NCBI GenBank assembly: GCA_023376005.1
Contig: CM042147.1
Location: 115,207,712 to 115,271,711 of the forward strand
Length of the DNA stretch: 64,000 nt
Direction of reading: 5' to 3'
Origin: Doryteuthis pealeii
Taxonomy: Eukaryota > Mollusca > Cephalopoda > Myopsida > Loliginidae
The notes beneath the pieces are model-generated. The model did not search any database and was not told the origin of the DNA. It was given only the letters and a program-made list of their open reading frames with translations. The position numbers and the translations under genes are program-made. The stretch's first letter is position 1; each line of letters opens with the position of its first letter. Of the stretch, positions 54,080-63,730 are shown piece after piece.

Positions 54080-54160
54080 TCACTCTGATGAAGGTCGAAT
54101 CTTCTCTGCGTGCGGAATATTTTCACAGAGATGAACTGACCGAAACACATGTGTAAGTGA
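54080..54160 (+). ncRNA. Type I hammerhead ribozyme motif (HHR-I)
   Basis: TCACT (54080-54084), core CTGATGA (54085-54091), extra A, stem II GGTC/GACC (54093-54096, 54138-54141) enclosing a further hairpin TCTCTG/CAGAGA, core GAAA (54142-54145), stem III ACAC/GTGT, cleavage-site A (54155), AGTGA (54156-54160) pairing exactly with TCACT. One of the best conserved copies. Downstream GTCGGATTCATTTCC is shared with HHR-E's 3' flank. Confidence 0.75.
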
Positions 54161-54288
54161 TATTGATTAAATTCATCTTTTATTATCCATTCTGTTTTTC
54201 TTTTCTTTATTCATTCTTCCTCATATTGTCGGATTCATTTCCAATTCCATTTATATATATATATAGAGAGAGATATAGATATATATAT

Positions 54289-54358
54289 ACTTTGTCATTA
54301 ATTGTATTATTTTTGTGTTTCATCCGGACATACATACACACAACTGCCCTTTATATAT
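54289..54358 (+). repeat. Direct repeat bracketing the hammerhead cluster, right
   Basis: Second copy of 52574-52648. Confidence 0.7.
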
Positions 54359-54895
54359 ATATAAATGGTGTTTGTTGTATATATTTCTATGGAAATTTGT
54401 TACATTGCTTTTGTTGTTTATGGTGTTTGTAGGAAATGTTTGTGTTTGCACTCCTCATTCTAACTTTGTTTTCTATATCTTTTATCTCTGTTATTTTGTC
54501 TGCCTTTTAGCATGTTCTGTTAAGTGATTAGGATAATGTAGAGTTTTAAATATGTTTTCAATGCAACTTCTTTTTTTTCTGGTTGGTATTCAGGACAGCA
54601 GATCCTAAGGGCTCTTAGATAAAATCTGGAATAATCATAGGCTGGAAGTTGGGATATCAGGTCATTTACCCTCCACCCCCAAGAATTTCACACTGACATT
54701 AAGGGTTCTTTTAGATAGTCATACTTGATTACACTGCAAATGTATATGAGTGCAGCACTTTCTCCACAGGTAACTAGGTTGGAAGTTCTTACCCCACCGC
54801 CCGCCATTTACATCTGAGGAAAGTGGCAGTCGATGTCTACAATGCTCACTCATTGTATAACTTTTATGAACATTACTCTCTAGAAAGTACTGCTT
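54359..54895. other. Unassigned stretch
   Basis: No gene recognised. The right part borders the satellite. Confidence 0.4.
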
Positions 54896-54897
54896 AA

Positions 54898-57208
54898 AAG
54901 TATCTGAACAAATACAAAATCTATTGCCTCAGTTCTTCTATTTGACACTAGGGGACATGAGAGGTAATTACCTACTGTGTCTGCCAGTAGGTGCTAGGTG
55001 GCATTTCAAGTAGCTTAATAAAAGTGAAAGTGGCAAAATCAAAAAGTATTTGAACAAACACAAAATCTATTTTTTTATTGCCTCAGTTCTTCTATTTGAC
55101 ACTAGGGGACATGAGAGGTAATTACCCACTGTGTCTGCCAGTAGGTGCTAGGTGGCACCTCAAGTAGCTTAATAAAAGTGAAAGTGGCAAAATAAAAAGT
55201 ATTTGAACAAACACAAAATCTATCTTTTTATTGCCTCAATTCTTCTATTTGACACTAGGGGACATGAGAGGTAATTACCTACTGTGTCTGCCAGTAGGTG
55301 CTAGGTGGCATTTCAAGTAGCTTAATAAAAGTGAAAGTGGCAAAATCAAAAAGTATTTGAACAAATACAAAATCTATCTTTTTTTATTGCCTCAGTTCTT
55401 CTATTTGACACTAGGGGACATGAGAGGTAATTACCTACTGTGTCTGCCAGTAGGTGCTAGGTGGCATTTCAAGTAGCTTAATAAAAGTGAAAGTGGCAAA
55501 ATCAAAAAGCATTTGAACAAACACAAAATCTATCTTTTTTATTGCCTCAGTTCTTCTATTTGACACTAGGGGACATGAGAGGTAATTACCTACTGTGTCT
55601 GCCAGTAGGTGCTAGGTGGCATCTCAAGTAGCTTAATAAAAGTGAAAGTGGCAAAATCAAAAAGTATTTGAACAAACACAAAATCTATTTCTTTATTGCC
55701 TCAGTTCTTCTATTTGACACTAGGGGACATGAGAGGTAATTACCTACTGTGTCTGCCAGTAGGTGCTAGGTGGGATTTCAAGTAGCTTAATAAAAGTGAA
55801 AGTGGCAAAATCAAAAAGTATTTGAACAAATACAAAATCTATTTTTTTATAGCCTCAGTTCTTCTTTTTGAAACTAGGGGACATGAGAGGTAATTACCTA
55901 CTGTGTCTGCCAGTAGGTGCTAGGTGGCATTTCAAGTAGCTTAATAAAAGTGAAAGTGGCAAAATCAAAAAGTATTTGAACAAACACAAAATCTATCTTT
56001 TTTTATTGCCTCAGTTCTTCTATTTGACACTAGGGGACATGAGAGTTAATTACCCACTGTGTCTGCCAGTAGGTGCTAGGTGGCATCTCAAGTAGCTTAA
56101 TAAAAGTGAAAGTGGCAAAATCAAAAAGTATTTGAACAAACACAAAATCTATTTCTTTATTGCCTCAGTTCTTCTATTTGACACTAGGGGACATGAGAGG
56201 TAATTACCTACTGTGTCTGCCAGTAGGTGCTAGGTGGGATTTCAAGTAGCTTAATAAAAGTGAAAGTGGCAAAATAAAAAAGTATTTGAACAAATACAAA
56301 ATCTATTTTTTTATAGCCTCAGTTCTTCTTTTTGAAACTAGGGGACATGAGAGGTAATTACCTACTGTGTCTGCCAGTAGGTGCTAGGTGGCATTTCAAG
56401 TAGCTTAATAAAAGTGAAAGTGGCAAAATCAAAAAGTATTTGAACAAATACAAAATCTATCTTTTTTTATTGCCTCAGTTCTTCTATTTGACACTAGGGG
56501 ACATGAGAGGTAATTACCTACTGTGTCTGCCAGTAGGTGCTAGGTGGCATTTCAAGTAGCTTAATAAAAGTGAAAGTGGCAAAATCAAAAAGTATTTGAA
56601 CAAATACAAAATCTATCTTTTTTTATTGCCTCAGTTCTTCTATTTGACACTAGGGGACATGAGAGGTAATTACCTACTGTGTCTGCCAGTAGGTGCTAGG
56701 TGGCATCTCAAGTAGCTTAATAAAAGTGAAAGTGGCAAAATCAAAAAGTATTTGAACAAACACAAAATCTATTTCTTTATTGCCTCAGTTCTTCTATTTG
56801 ACACTAGGGGACATGAGAGGTAATTACCTACTGTGTCTGCCAGTAGGTGCTAGGTGGGATTTCAAGTAGCTTAATAAAAGTGAAAGTGGCAAAATCAAAA
56901 AGTATTTGAACAAATACAAAATCTATTTTTTTATAGCCTCAGTTCTTCTTTTTGAAACTAGGGGACATGAGAGGTAATTACCTACTGTGTCTGCCAGTAG
57001 GTGCTAGGTGGCATTTCAAGTAGCTTAATAAAAGTGAAAGTGGCAAAATCAAAAAGTATTTGAACAAACACAAAATCTATCTTTTTTTATTGCCTCAGTT
57101 CTTCTATTTGACACTAGGGGACATGAGAGTTAATTACCCACTGTGTCTGCCAGTAGGTGCTAGTGGCATCTCAAGTAGCTTAATAAAAGTGAAAGTGGCA
57201 AAATCAAA
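54898..57208. repeat. 154-bp satellite with higher-order structure
   Basis: Fifteen units of 152-157 bp. GACACTAGGGGACATGAGAG or its variant starts at 54944, 55098, 55251, 55407, 55562, 55714 and so on to 57110. Variant types (GGGATTTC; TAGCCTCAGTT with TTTTGAAAC; GAGAGTTAATTACCC) recur seven units apart, 1083-1086 bp, showing a higher-order repeat. Within each unit CCTACTGTGTCTGCCAGTAGG forms a stem-loop. Confidence 0.95.
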
Positions 57209-57400
57209 ATTAATTTTCTCCTTCTAACCATGACAGAGGTCACAGCATGCCTTCCATCGACAGAACAAGGGGGCTTTGTGCCCCCAGCAACCTCATCTAA
57301 TATGACATGTGAGGATATGCTCAATATTTAAGTCTACGTTTTCCTTTCTACTAGCTACTATATCAAAGACTTAAACACTTTCTCTACTAAAAGGTGTAAT
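57209..57400. other. Unassigned stretch
   Basis: No repeat or gene recognised. Confidence 0.3.
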
Positions 57401-57404
57401 GTCA

Positions 57405-57700
57405 ATGAAGGGGTACACCAAACTTCCCCAATTCAACTCCAGAATTGGAAACATTTTTTTAAACTCATTTTATTTCTATATAATCTATAGATGGGACCCT
57501 AACAGGTGATACCACTCCAGGGGGTCAGAGTGGACTTGGGAGTAATGGCGATGAAGGGATACTCCACACACCCCAGAACTCCAGGGCACTTGTGTTGTTG
57601 TTGTTGTTGTTGGCACCTTTCCGCTCACTAAGGACGATGGCATACTGTCAACAAAAAAAAAAAATCTACATCTGTGCAAGTGACTCTGCAGGCCAATTCT
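57405..57700 (-). repeat. Dispersed repeat family E, copy 2
   Basis: Reverse relation to 945-1125: GATGGGACCCTAACAGGT, CACTCCAGGGGGTCAGAGT and GAACTCCAGGGCAC-like words. A GTT microsatellite lies at 57594-57612. Confidence 0.5.
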
Positions 57701-57719
57701 TAAGTGACAGTCTCTGGCT

Positions 57720-58410
57720 CACTGAATGTATACAATTCTTACATAGTAATGGCTAATGTAACGTAGTGGGTCTTGTCAACATGCCTCAAAATTCAGGGCA
57801 CTAAAAAGGCGGTCGTCATTGTTGATAAAAGAGGTACAACACGTGAGATATATGGTCATAAGGGCTTAGCATTTATTTTCGGGCTTGTGTCGTGAGCTGT
57901 TTCGGAGAGAAGGAAAGGAGAGAGAAAGAGAGGGAGGACACTGTTAAATTCCTATACCTTTTAACATAGTACTAACTATCTCGCCATCCCAAACTAGGGA
58001 TCAAACCCACGTATGAACTCTACGCCGCCAGAAAGCAAAAAGATACCGATCTTGTTGTTCCTTGTTCCTCATTCACACGTGACTTCCACTTCCAGTTGAC
58101 ACCCGACGTCCGGTCAGCTTTCAGTTTCTCATCCGGGGGTCATACCTCGGTCAAATTACTGGCAACCCATTATGTGTCCACTACTCCTTTTATTTTTTAC
58201 CTTTACTTTCTCTTATTTCTTCTTCCTCTCTTTCTATAGCAGTCCACCCACAGTTTCATTTCCACTATCATTTATATATAATTTATCATTTATATCATTT
58301 ATCATTTATTTCCACTAATATGTTTTCAGCAAAGGCTCGGTATTAGTCCTCTCGTATTTTGTTATTTATGCCTTTTGTCGGACAAGTCCAATGTTTTCCC
58401 TCACAACATT
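57720..58410. other. Unassigned, GC-richer stretch
   Basis: Includes GGGATCAAACCCACGTATG near 57996, B-box-like on the reverse strand, which might be another tRNA-derived head, but no full element can be delimited. No coding region. Confidence 0.4.
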
Positions 58411-58564
58411 AGCTATGGGTAAATAGTATGGTAGACTGGGTTCTTTAACCTTAGTATGGCAACCAGTCCAGGAGAAGGAAAAACTGAATTCAAACCAGTT
58501 AAACTATGCTTAAAAATTTGACCTGGTGTCACATCCTGCTTGTGTGGAGGGGTTGGTAAATAAA
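58411..58564 (+). mobile_element. SINE-2 copy, 5'-truncated
   Basis: AGCTATGGGTAAATAGTATG, GACTGGGTTCTTTAACC, AACCAGTCCAGGAGAAGG, CTGGTGTCACATCCTGC and GGGGTTGGTAAATAAATA. The tRNA-like head is absent. Confidence 0.85.
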
Positions 58565-58589
58565 TACCTAGGACATTCCTTTGGAGGAG

Positions 58590-58872
58590 GTCCTACTCTT
58601 CTCCAGAGGATACAGTCAGCATATAATTCTGACAGATTTTGCAATACTGGACATATGGTCCAAAGTGGACTGTGGAAATCCCAATAGATTGGCCTAATAG
58701 CAGCCTGGAATGCTTGCGTCCCAAAAAACAAAGACTTAGTAAAATCAACAGTATTTCACAACACGGTTTCCGATGCAAAGATAAAACCCATCATACACTT
58801 CAATCCATTCTCCAAGTTGACAAAGCTGATAAAAGCTACAGCATTTGTTTTCGGATTCATGCACAAGGCTAG
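58590..58872 (+). pseudogene. Possible reverse transcriptase fragment
   Basis: Plus frame reads WTVEIPIDWPNSSLECL and SISQHGFRCKDKTHHTLQSI. QHGFR followed by a Ser/Thr-rich helix resembles the conserved QxGFR-type motif of LINE RTs, but nothing else confirms it. Confidence 0.3.
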
Positions 58873-59129
58873 GCACCTGAATGCTTCAGATCCTGATCAC
58901 TGTGCAAGGATTCATCTTTTCAAAATAATGCAACAGCAAACATTTTAAAGGGAAATCACTTACCTAAAGGATCCCAAAGACACCCTTCCCGACCTTGATA
59001 GGGTGAAAATTTATCCTAAACGGGTACAGATGATAATTGCTATTATAAAAAAACAAATGCATAGAGCAGAAAAGAGATGAAACAATATATCTCTGTGTGA
59101 TATAACCCTTTACTCAGGTAGCTTTGGTT

Positions 59130-59322
59130 CTGAACAAATATCAAACTATCTTTTTGGTACAAATAATGTTCAATATATGTGAAATAATTATAGAAAAATA
59201 TCAAACTATCTTTTTCGTACAAATAATGTTCAATATATGTGAAATAATTATAGAAAAATATCAAACTATCTTTTTGGTACAAATAATGTTCAATATATGT
59301 GAAATAATAATAGAAAAAAAAA
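59130..59322. repeat. 60-bp tandem repeat
   Basis: Three units of exactly 60 bp: AAATATCAAACTATCTTTTT, GTACAAATAATGTTCAATAT and GTGAAATAATTATAGAA. Only scattered single-base differences. Confidence 0.95.
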
Positions 59323-59324
59323 TT

Positions 59325-59690
59325 GTTATAGATCCAGTGCCACATTGGGATATTGATCTTGCTATGAAAAAATCAAAAATCATCAATAACTTAAAATTGG
59401 TTTACTTTAAAACGTTTTTCATAGCATTTATGGATTCCTTGGACAAAAATGTTTTAATAAACCAATTCATAGTAGTAGGGAAGCTCTAGAACTCATTATA
59501 CAGACAAAAATAGATTACAAAAAGTCGCTATTTTTCACCAACCCCACCAAATTTGGAGAGCTAAAAATCGACATAACTCTGCCAATTTTTGGAATTGGTA
59601 GCTCAAGTTATGGGGATCCTCTAATGTTAACATAGTCCACACCTGGAAAAAAATTCAAAAAAATTGAAGTTGGCCACTATATTCTTCTCA
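59325..59690 (+). mobile_element. Family C copy 2
   Basis: Frame reads LAMKKSKIINNLKLVYFKTF and DKNVLINQFIVVGKL, matching the minus strand of 17132-17290. After the stop, non-coding matches continue (CAAATTTGGAGAGCTAAAAA versus the reverse of 17060-17090). The left TIR is absent; a 60-bp tandem repeat lies there instead. Confidence 0.65.
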
Positions 59691-60590
59691 GTGTGAATTC
59701 TCAGGCTGATTTCTCGGGTTGATTCTACTTCTTTCTTTTCTGGGCTGTCATCTCTTGTTTTAATTAACACAACAAGACCTGGTTGTTTTTCTTATAAAGC
59801 AGCACAAGAGAAGCAACCCTCAGGGCGAGCAACTTTCATGTGCATTCACTCTGAATCTCTGGACGCATCTGCCTAAAACTAATTCTCATGCGTCTAATCA
59901 TGTGCTTTCCAAGGGATCAAGCAAAAAGGTTATTACCCATCAATAACTATCAAGAACTTTCCGCTGGGCCCCACTAATCTGAATCTAACGGACCCTGATT
60001 CAAATATTCTTACTACAAGTACATACATAATTCATAAGCTACCTATGAATTATGAAACATCTGAAGTTGATATTTAGGGAGGCTTGCTCTCACTTGATCT
60101 CCAGCAATAACCACTGGATAAAAATTGGTATGAAGATGGGATGAATAAAATGATGATGATAAGGATGATGATGGTGGTGGAAATATGCAGTCAGAAAGAT
60201 GAATTGTCTGAATTCTAAAGAAACCTCAAACAGGTGCCTGCAACTGTTGTACCATGAAGCCATGCATGTGATCTGCCATCCAGTGTGTTTTTTGGTTGGC
60301 CAGGCAGCCAAGTTCTGTTAAAAGCAATCCAACACACCCCATGTTTTTATCCGCTTTATTGTTTTCATGGATTTTTCAAAGAAACCTTTTGATAGTTATA
60401 AGGGAATAAAATACATTGGTTGATGGATATCAGGAGTTGGGAAAATAATAAATTGGAAAGAAAAAGTCCTGAAGAGATTTGGCCTTAAGCAGTTAGTCTC
60501 TGGCATGCATTTATCAATACAAATATATATGCACACACAATTATTCATACGCATATGTAGGCATGTTTATAAACCATGATGGATAATCAT
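59691..60590. other. Unassigned stretch
   Basis: GATGATGATAAGGATGATG near 60150; no family recognised and no gene. Confidence 0.4.
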
Positions 60591-60651
60591 TGATATATAT
60601 ATATATAATGTGTGTGTATATCTATATATATAATGTGTGTGTGTATATATA

Positions 60652-61088
60652 CAGGGTGTTCAGGAGAAATTTGACAGTTTCATAAGGAAAAAGAAAAAGT
60701 GCTTGGTAACTACAAAATTTTAATGGATTGTAAAGAAATTCAACAGGCATGGAAATTACACTGCTGTCAAAAAGTTTCACTCAAAATAACCACCATTACC
60801 GTCGATCACAGCCTCAATCCTGCTTCGGAACCTGGAACAAGCTGATTTTACTGTTTCCCTGGGAAGGGTCTCAAAAACTACCTTAATTTTGTCAATTAAC
60901 TGAACTTGTACAGTACTGGCAAAGATTGGTGTCTTTCTCAACAGCGCCCCATACATAATAATCCATGGGGTTAAGATCTAGGGAGTTCGGAGTCCAAACA
61001 GTGGGACTGGTGTACTTGTAAAAATTCACCGACAACCATTTTTGACTTTTCCCAGATGTGTGGCAGGGGGCTGAATCCTGCTGGGGTA
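60652..61088 (-). mobile_element. Mariner-type (DD37D) transposon, 5'-truncated
   Basis: Right terminus CAGGGTGTTCAGGAGAAATT at 60652, preceded by TA. The minus strand encodes QDSAPCHTSGKSQKWLSVNF, then SLDLNPMDYYVWGAVEKD, then after a frameshift the C-terminal ACSRFRSRIEAVIDGNGGYF. Thirty-seven residues separate the Asp of QDSAP from the Asp of NPMD. Everything upstream of QDSAP is lost; the break at about 61088 adjoins family B. Confidence 0.85.
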
Positions 61089-61099
61089 CTGGTATTAAA

Positions 61100-61432
61100 C
61101 TGTGTTAATTATTATTCTATGTTACTGCTGCCCCTGACTAAGTTAGCAGAATGAGAACAGGATACCCGCATGGACTGAATAAAGGGTTAGGTTCAAAGTT
61201 CTGTGATGGCTCTCGATTACAACAAGAAGGTTCTCGATTATGACAAGAAGATCCCCAAGTTCAAAAAGAAGGTTCCTGAGTCCAAGAAAGTTCCTGAGTC
61301 TGACAAGAATTACCTGAAGAAGGCCGGGGGGCATATCAGCCGAAACGTTGTACAGATAACAATGAAGCTGAGGACAATAGTCTGAATAATCCAAATAATA
61401 CTAATTATCAAGCCTCATCTAAAAAATTCAGA
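61100..61432. mobile_element. Family B copy 5
   Basis: GTGTTAATTATTATTCTATG, GGGTTAGGTTCAAAGTTCTG, then plus frame LDYNKKVLDYDKKIPKFKKK, VPESKKVPESDKNYLKKAGG, HISRNVVQITMKLRTIV, ending CAAGCCTCATC. CCTGAAGAAGGCC...GCCGAAACG at 61310-61348 resembles a hammerhead core but lacks a matching stem I. Confidence 0.75.
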
Positions 61433-61825
61433 GAAATAGTTTTTAATTTTTTTTTTTAAATTGAATACATAACAAGAATGAATAAAACAAAAATGTCTTG
61501 AGCCGAAAATAACCGAAGGATTGACATGCTGCAAAATCAACCAATCATAAAGGACCTTGCATAGACATTGCTAAATATTTTGAGTTTCATTATCCATTTT
61601 TGTAGAAAAAATACATATTTCTTTCTCAAATTCAATTCTGTGCTAATCAAAGCTATAAAAAAAATTGCAACAAAAAAATGGAGCTCTTTTGCCAGAGGAG
61701 GTAAATAATTGTGGTTCTGAGTGATTACCTTCAGCTGGATCCTCTGAATAAACTTATGCTGGAAGGTGAGATCAGGAACAAGAACAAAAATGGTGAAGAA
61801 CAGGATTGATTACTGATTGGCTGAA
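61433..61825. other. Unassigned stretch
   Basis: No gene or repeat recognised. Confidence 0.4.
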
Positions 61826-61826
61826 A

Positions 61827-61843
61827 TATATATATATATATAT

Positions 61844-61895
<52 letters not shown>

Positions 61896-61898
61896 GTT
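61827..61898. repeat. (TA)n(GA)n microsatellite
   Basis: TA run followed by GA run. Confidence 0.95.
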
Positions 61899-62244
61899 GA
61901 GTTGCAGTTATTCTATGATATTGCTGATTGGTCATTTCTAATTATGGCGGTCAGTGTCCAGCCACGGCATATCAGCTTTAACTGCCCGCCCTTTTTATAT
62001 GTTCAACAGGATTATATCTATGAACAAAACAAATGGAAAGATATAAAATTGTGCGTCGGCTCTTTTTGATACATGAACGCAGATATGGCAATTGTGATAA
62101 AGATTTGATGTGGCTGGAGGGGGTTCAATAGAGGAATCCCCCCTATAAAAAAATGGGGGAAATAAATTAGATTCATTGATATATTGGCAGATATAGAATA
62201 TAACCATTACACCACACACCTCCTGCTAGTTAATTTAAAATTTG

Positions 62245-62246
<2 letters not shown>
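61899..62246. other. Unassigned stretch
   Basis: 62202-62222 (ATAACCATTACACCACACACC) resembles the reversed head of SINE-2, too short to be sure. No gene. Confidence 0.35.

Positions 62247-62274
<28 letters not shown>
62247..62274. repeat. (TAA)n run at 5' junction of retrotransposon
   Basis: Pure AATAAT repeat immediately before the first recognisable codon of the element at 62275. Confidence 0.9.
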
Positions 62275-62275
<1 letters not shown>

Positions 62276-63248
62276 GGCTCTCCACCCTAGAGATGATAGA
62301 GATAGATTGTATGTGTCAAGAAAGGAAGGGGGAAGAGGTCTTGCCAACATAGAGGAATGTGTAGAAACCACAATCCAACAACTTGAAGATTACACAAGGA
62401 AGAGCAAAGACAAATTACTTATGGCGACCAACAATAGTAGAAACGGCAGATGGACAAACAGAAGAACGACAAAGACTAGAAAACAAAAATGGGAAGAAAA
62501 ACAATTATATGGACGCTTCAAACGACAAATAGATGAGGTTGCACATCAAAAGACTTGGACATGGTTAAGAAAGGGAAACCTCAAAAGAGAAACAGAATCA
62601 CTTATAATTGCTGCACAAAATAATGCCATAAGGACAAACTACATCAAAGCGAAAATTGATAAGACCCAACAAAATAGTAAATGTAGACTTTGCGGTAATA
62701 GAGATGAGACTGTTAACCATATACTCTGCGAATGTAGCAAACTAGCACAACGAGAATACAAAACTAGACACGACTGGGTTGGGAAGGTGATCCACTGGGA
62801 ATTATGCAAGAAATTAAATTTTGACCACACAACAAAATGGTATATGCATAAACCAGAATCTGTTCTTGAGAACGAAACGCACAAAATTCTCTGGGACTTT
62901 GAAATTAAAACGGATCACCTTATCCCAGCAAGAAGACCAGACCTAGTGTTGATTAACAAAAAAGAAAGAACTTGTCAACTGGTGGATTTTGCAGTGCCAG
63001 CGGATCACAGGGTGAAGTTAAAGGAAAATGAAAAAATTGACAAATATCTGGACCTTGCCAGAGAACTGAAAAAGTTATGGAATATGAAAGTGAAAGTTAT
63101 ACCAATTGTAGTTGGTGCACTTGGAACAGTCCCAAAAGCATTAGAAAAGGGTTTGGAAAGTTTGGATATCAGAGGAAGGATTGAAACCATTCAGAACACT
63201 GCACTGCTGCAATCTGCCAGAATACTCAGAAGAGTCCTGGAGACCTGA
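62275..63248 (+). CDS. R4/Dong-like non-LTR retrotransposon C-terminus, 5'-truncated
   Basis: About 324 residues open to TGA at 63246. Starts LHPRDDRDRLYVSRKEGGRG, the region following the RT. Zinc knuckle CRLCGNRDETVNHILCEC (C-x2-C-x8-H-x4-C, 62682-62735). Restriction-like endonuclease: RHDW-like ACTRHDW region, then RPDLV (Asp at 62940) and LVDFAVP (Asp at 62985), 14 residues apart, then a KENEKIDKY helix. The RT itself is absent. Both ends lie in TAA repeats. The frame is intact, so the copy is young but cannot be autonomous. Confidence 0.8.
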
Positions 63249-63341
63249 GGAGACTTGCTGTCACTCAGACTCCAGTGAAAGACCATCAGCTAACACTGAT
63301 GTGAAAACTCAAAAAATAATAATAATAATAATAATAATAAT

Positions 63342-63378
<37 letters not shown>

Positions 63379-63390
63379 TTAATAATAATA
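63249..63390 (+). mobile_element. 3' UTR and (TAA)n of the R4-like element
   Basis: GAGACTTGCTGTCACTCAGA, CATCAGCTAACACTGATG, AAAACTCAAAAA then TAA repeats with GTTAATAAT interruptions. Confidence 0.8.
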
Positions 63391-63730
63391 ATTTTGCAGT
63401 GCCAGCGGATCACAGGGTGAAGTTAAAGGAAAATGAAAAAATTGACAAATATCTGGACCTTGCCAGAGAACTGAAAAAGTTATGGAATATGAAAGTGAAA
63501 GTTATACCAATTGTAGTTGGTGCACTTGGAACAGTCCCAAAAGGATTAGAAAAGGGTTTGGAAAGTTTGGATATCAGAGGAAGGATTGAAACCATTCAGA
63601 ACACTGCACTGCTGCAATCTGCCAGAATACTCAGAAGAGTCCTGGAGACCTGAGGAGACTTGCTGTCACTCACTCCAGTGAAAGACCATCAGCTAACACT
63701 GATGTGAAAACTCAAAAAATAATAATAAAA
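63391..63730 (+). mobile_element. Second, shorter copy of the R4-like 3' end
   Basis: Starts within DFAVPADHRVKLKENEKIDK and continues to the same stop and 3' UTR, differing at a few positions (AAGGATTAG for AAGCATTAG; CTCACTCC for CTCAGACTCC). It begins directly after (TAA)n and ends in AATAATAATAAAAA. A head-to-tail partner of the 62275 element. Confidence 0.85.
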
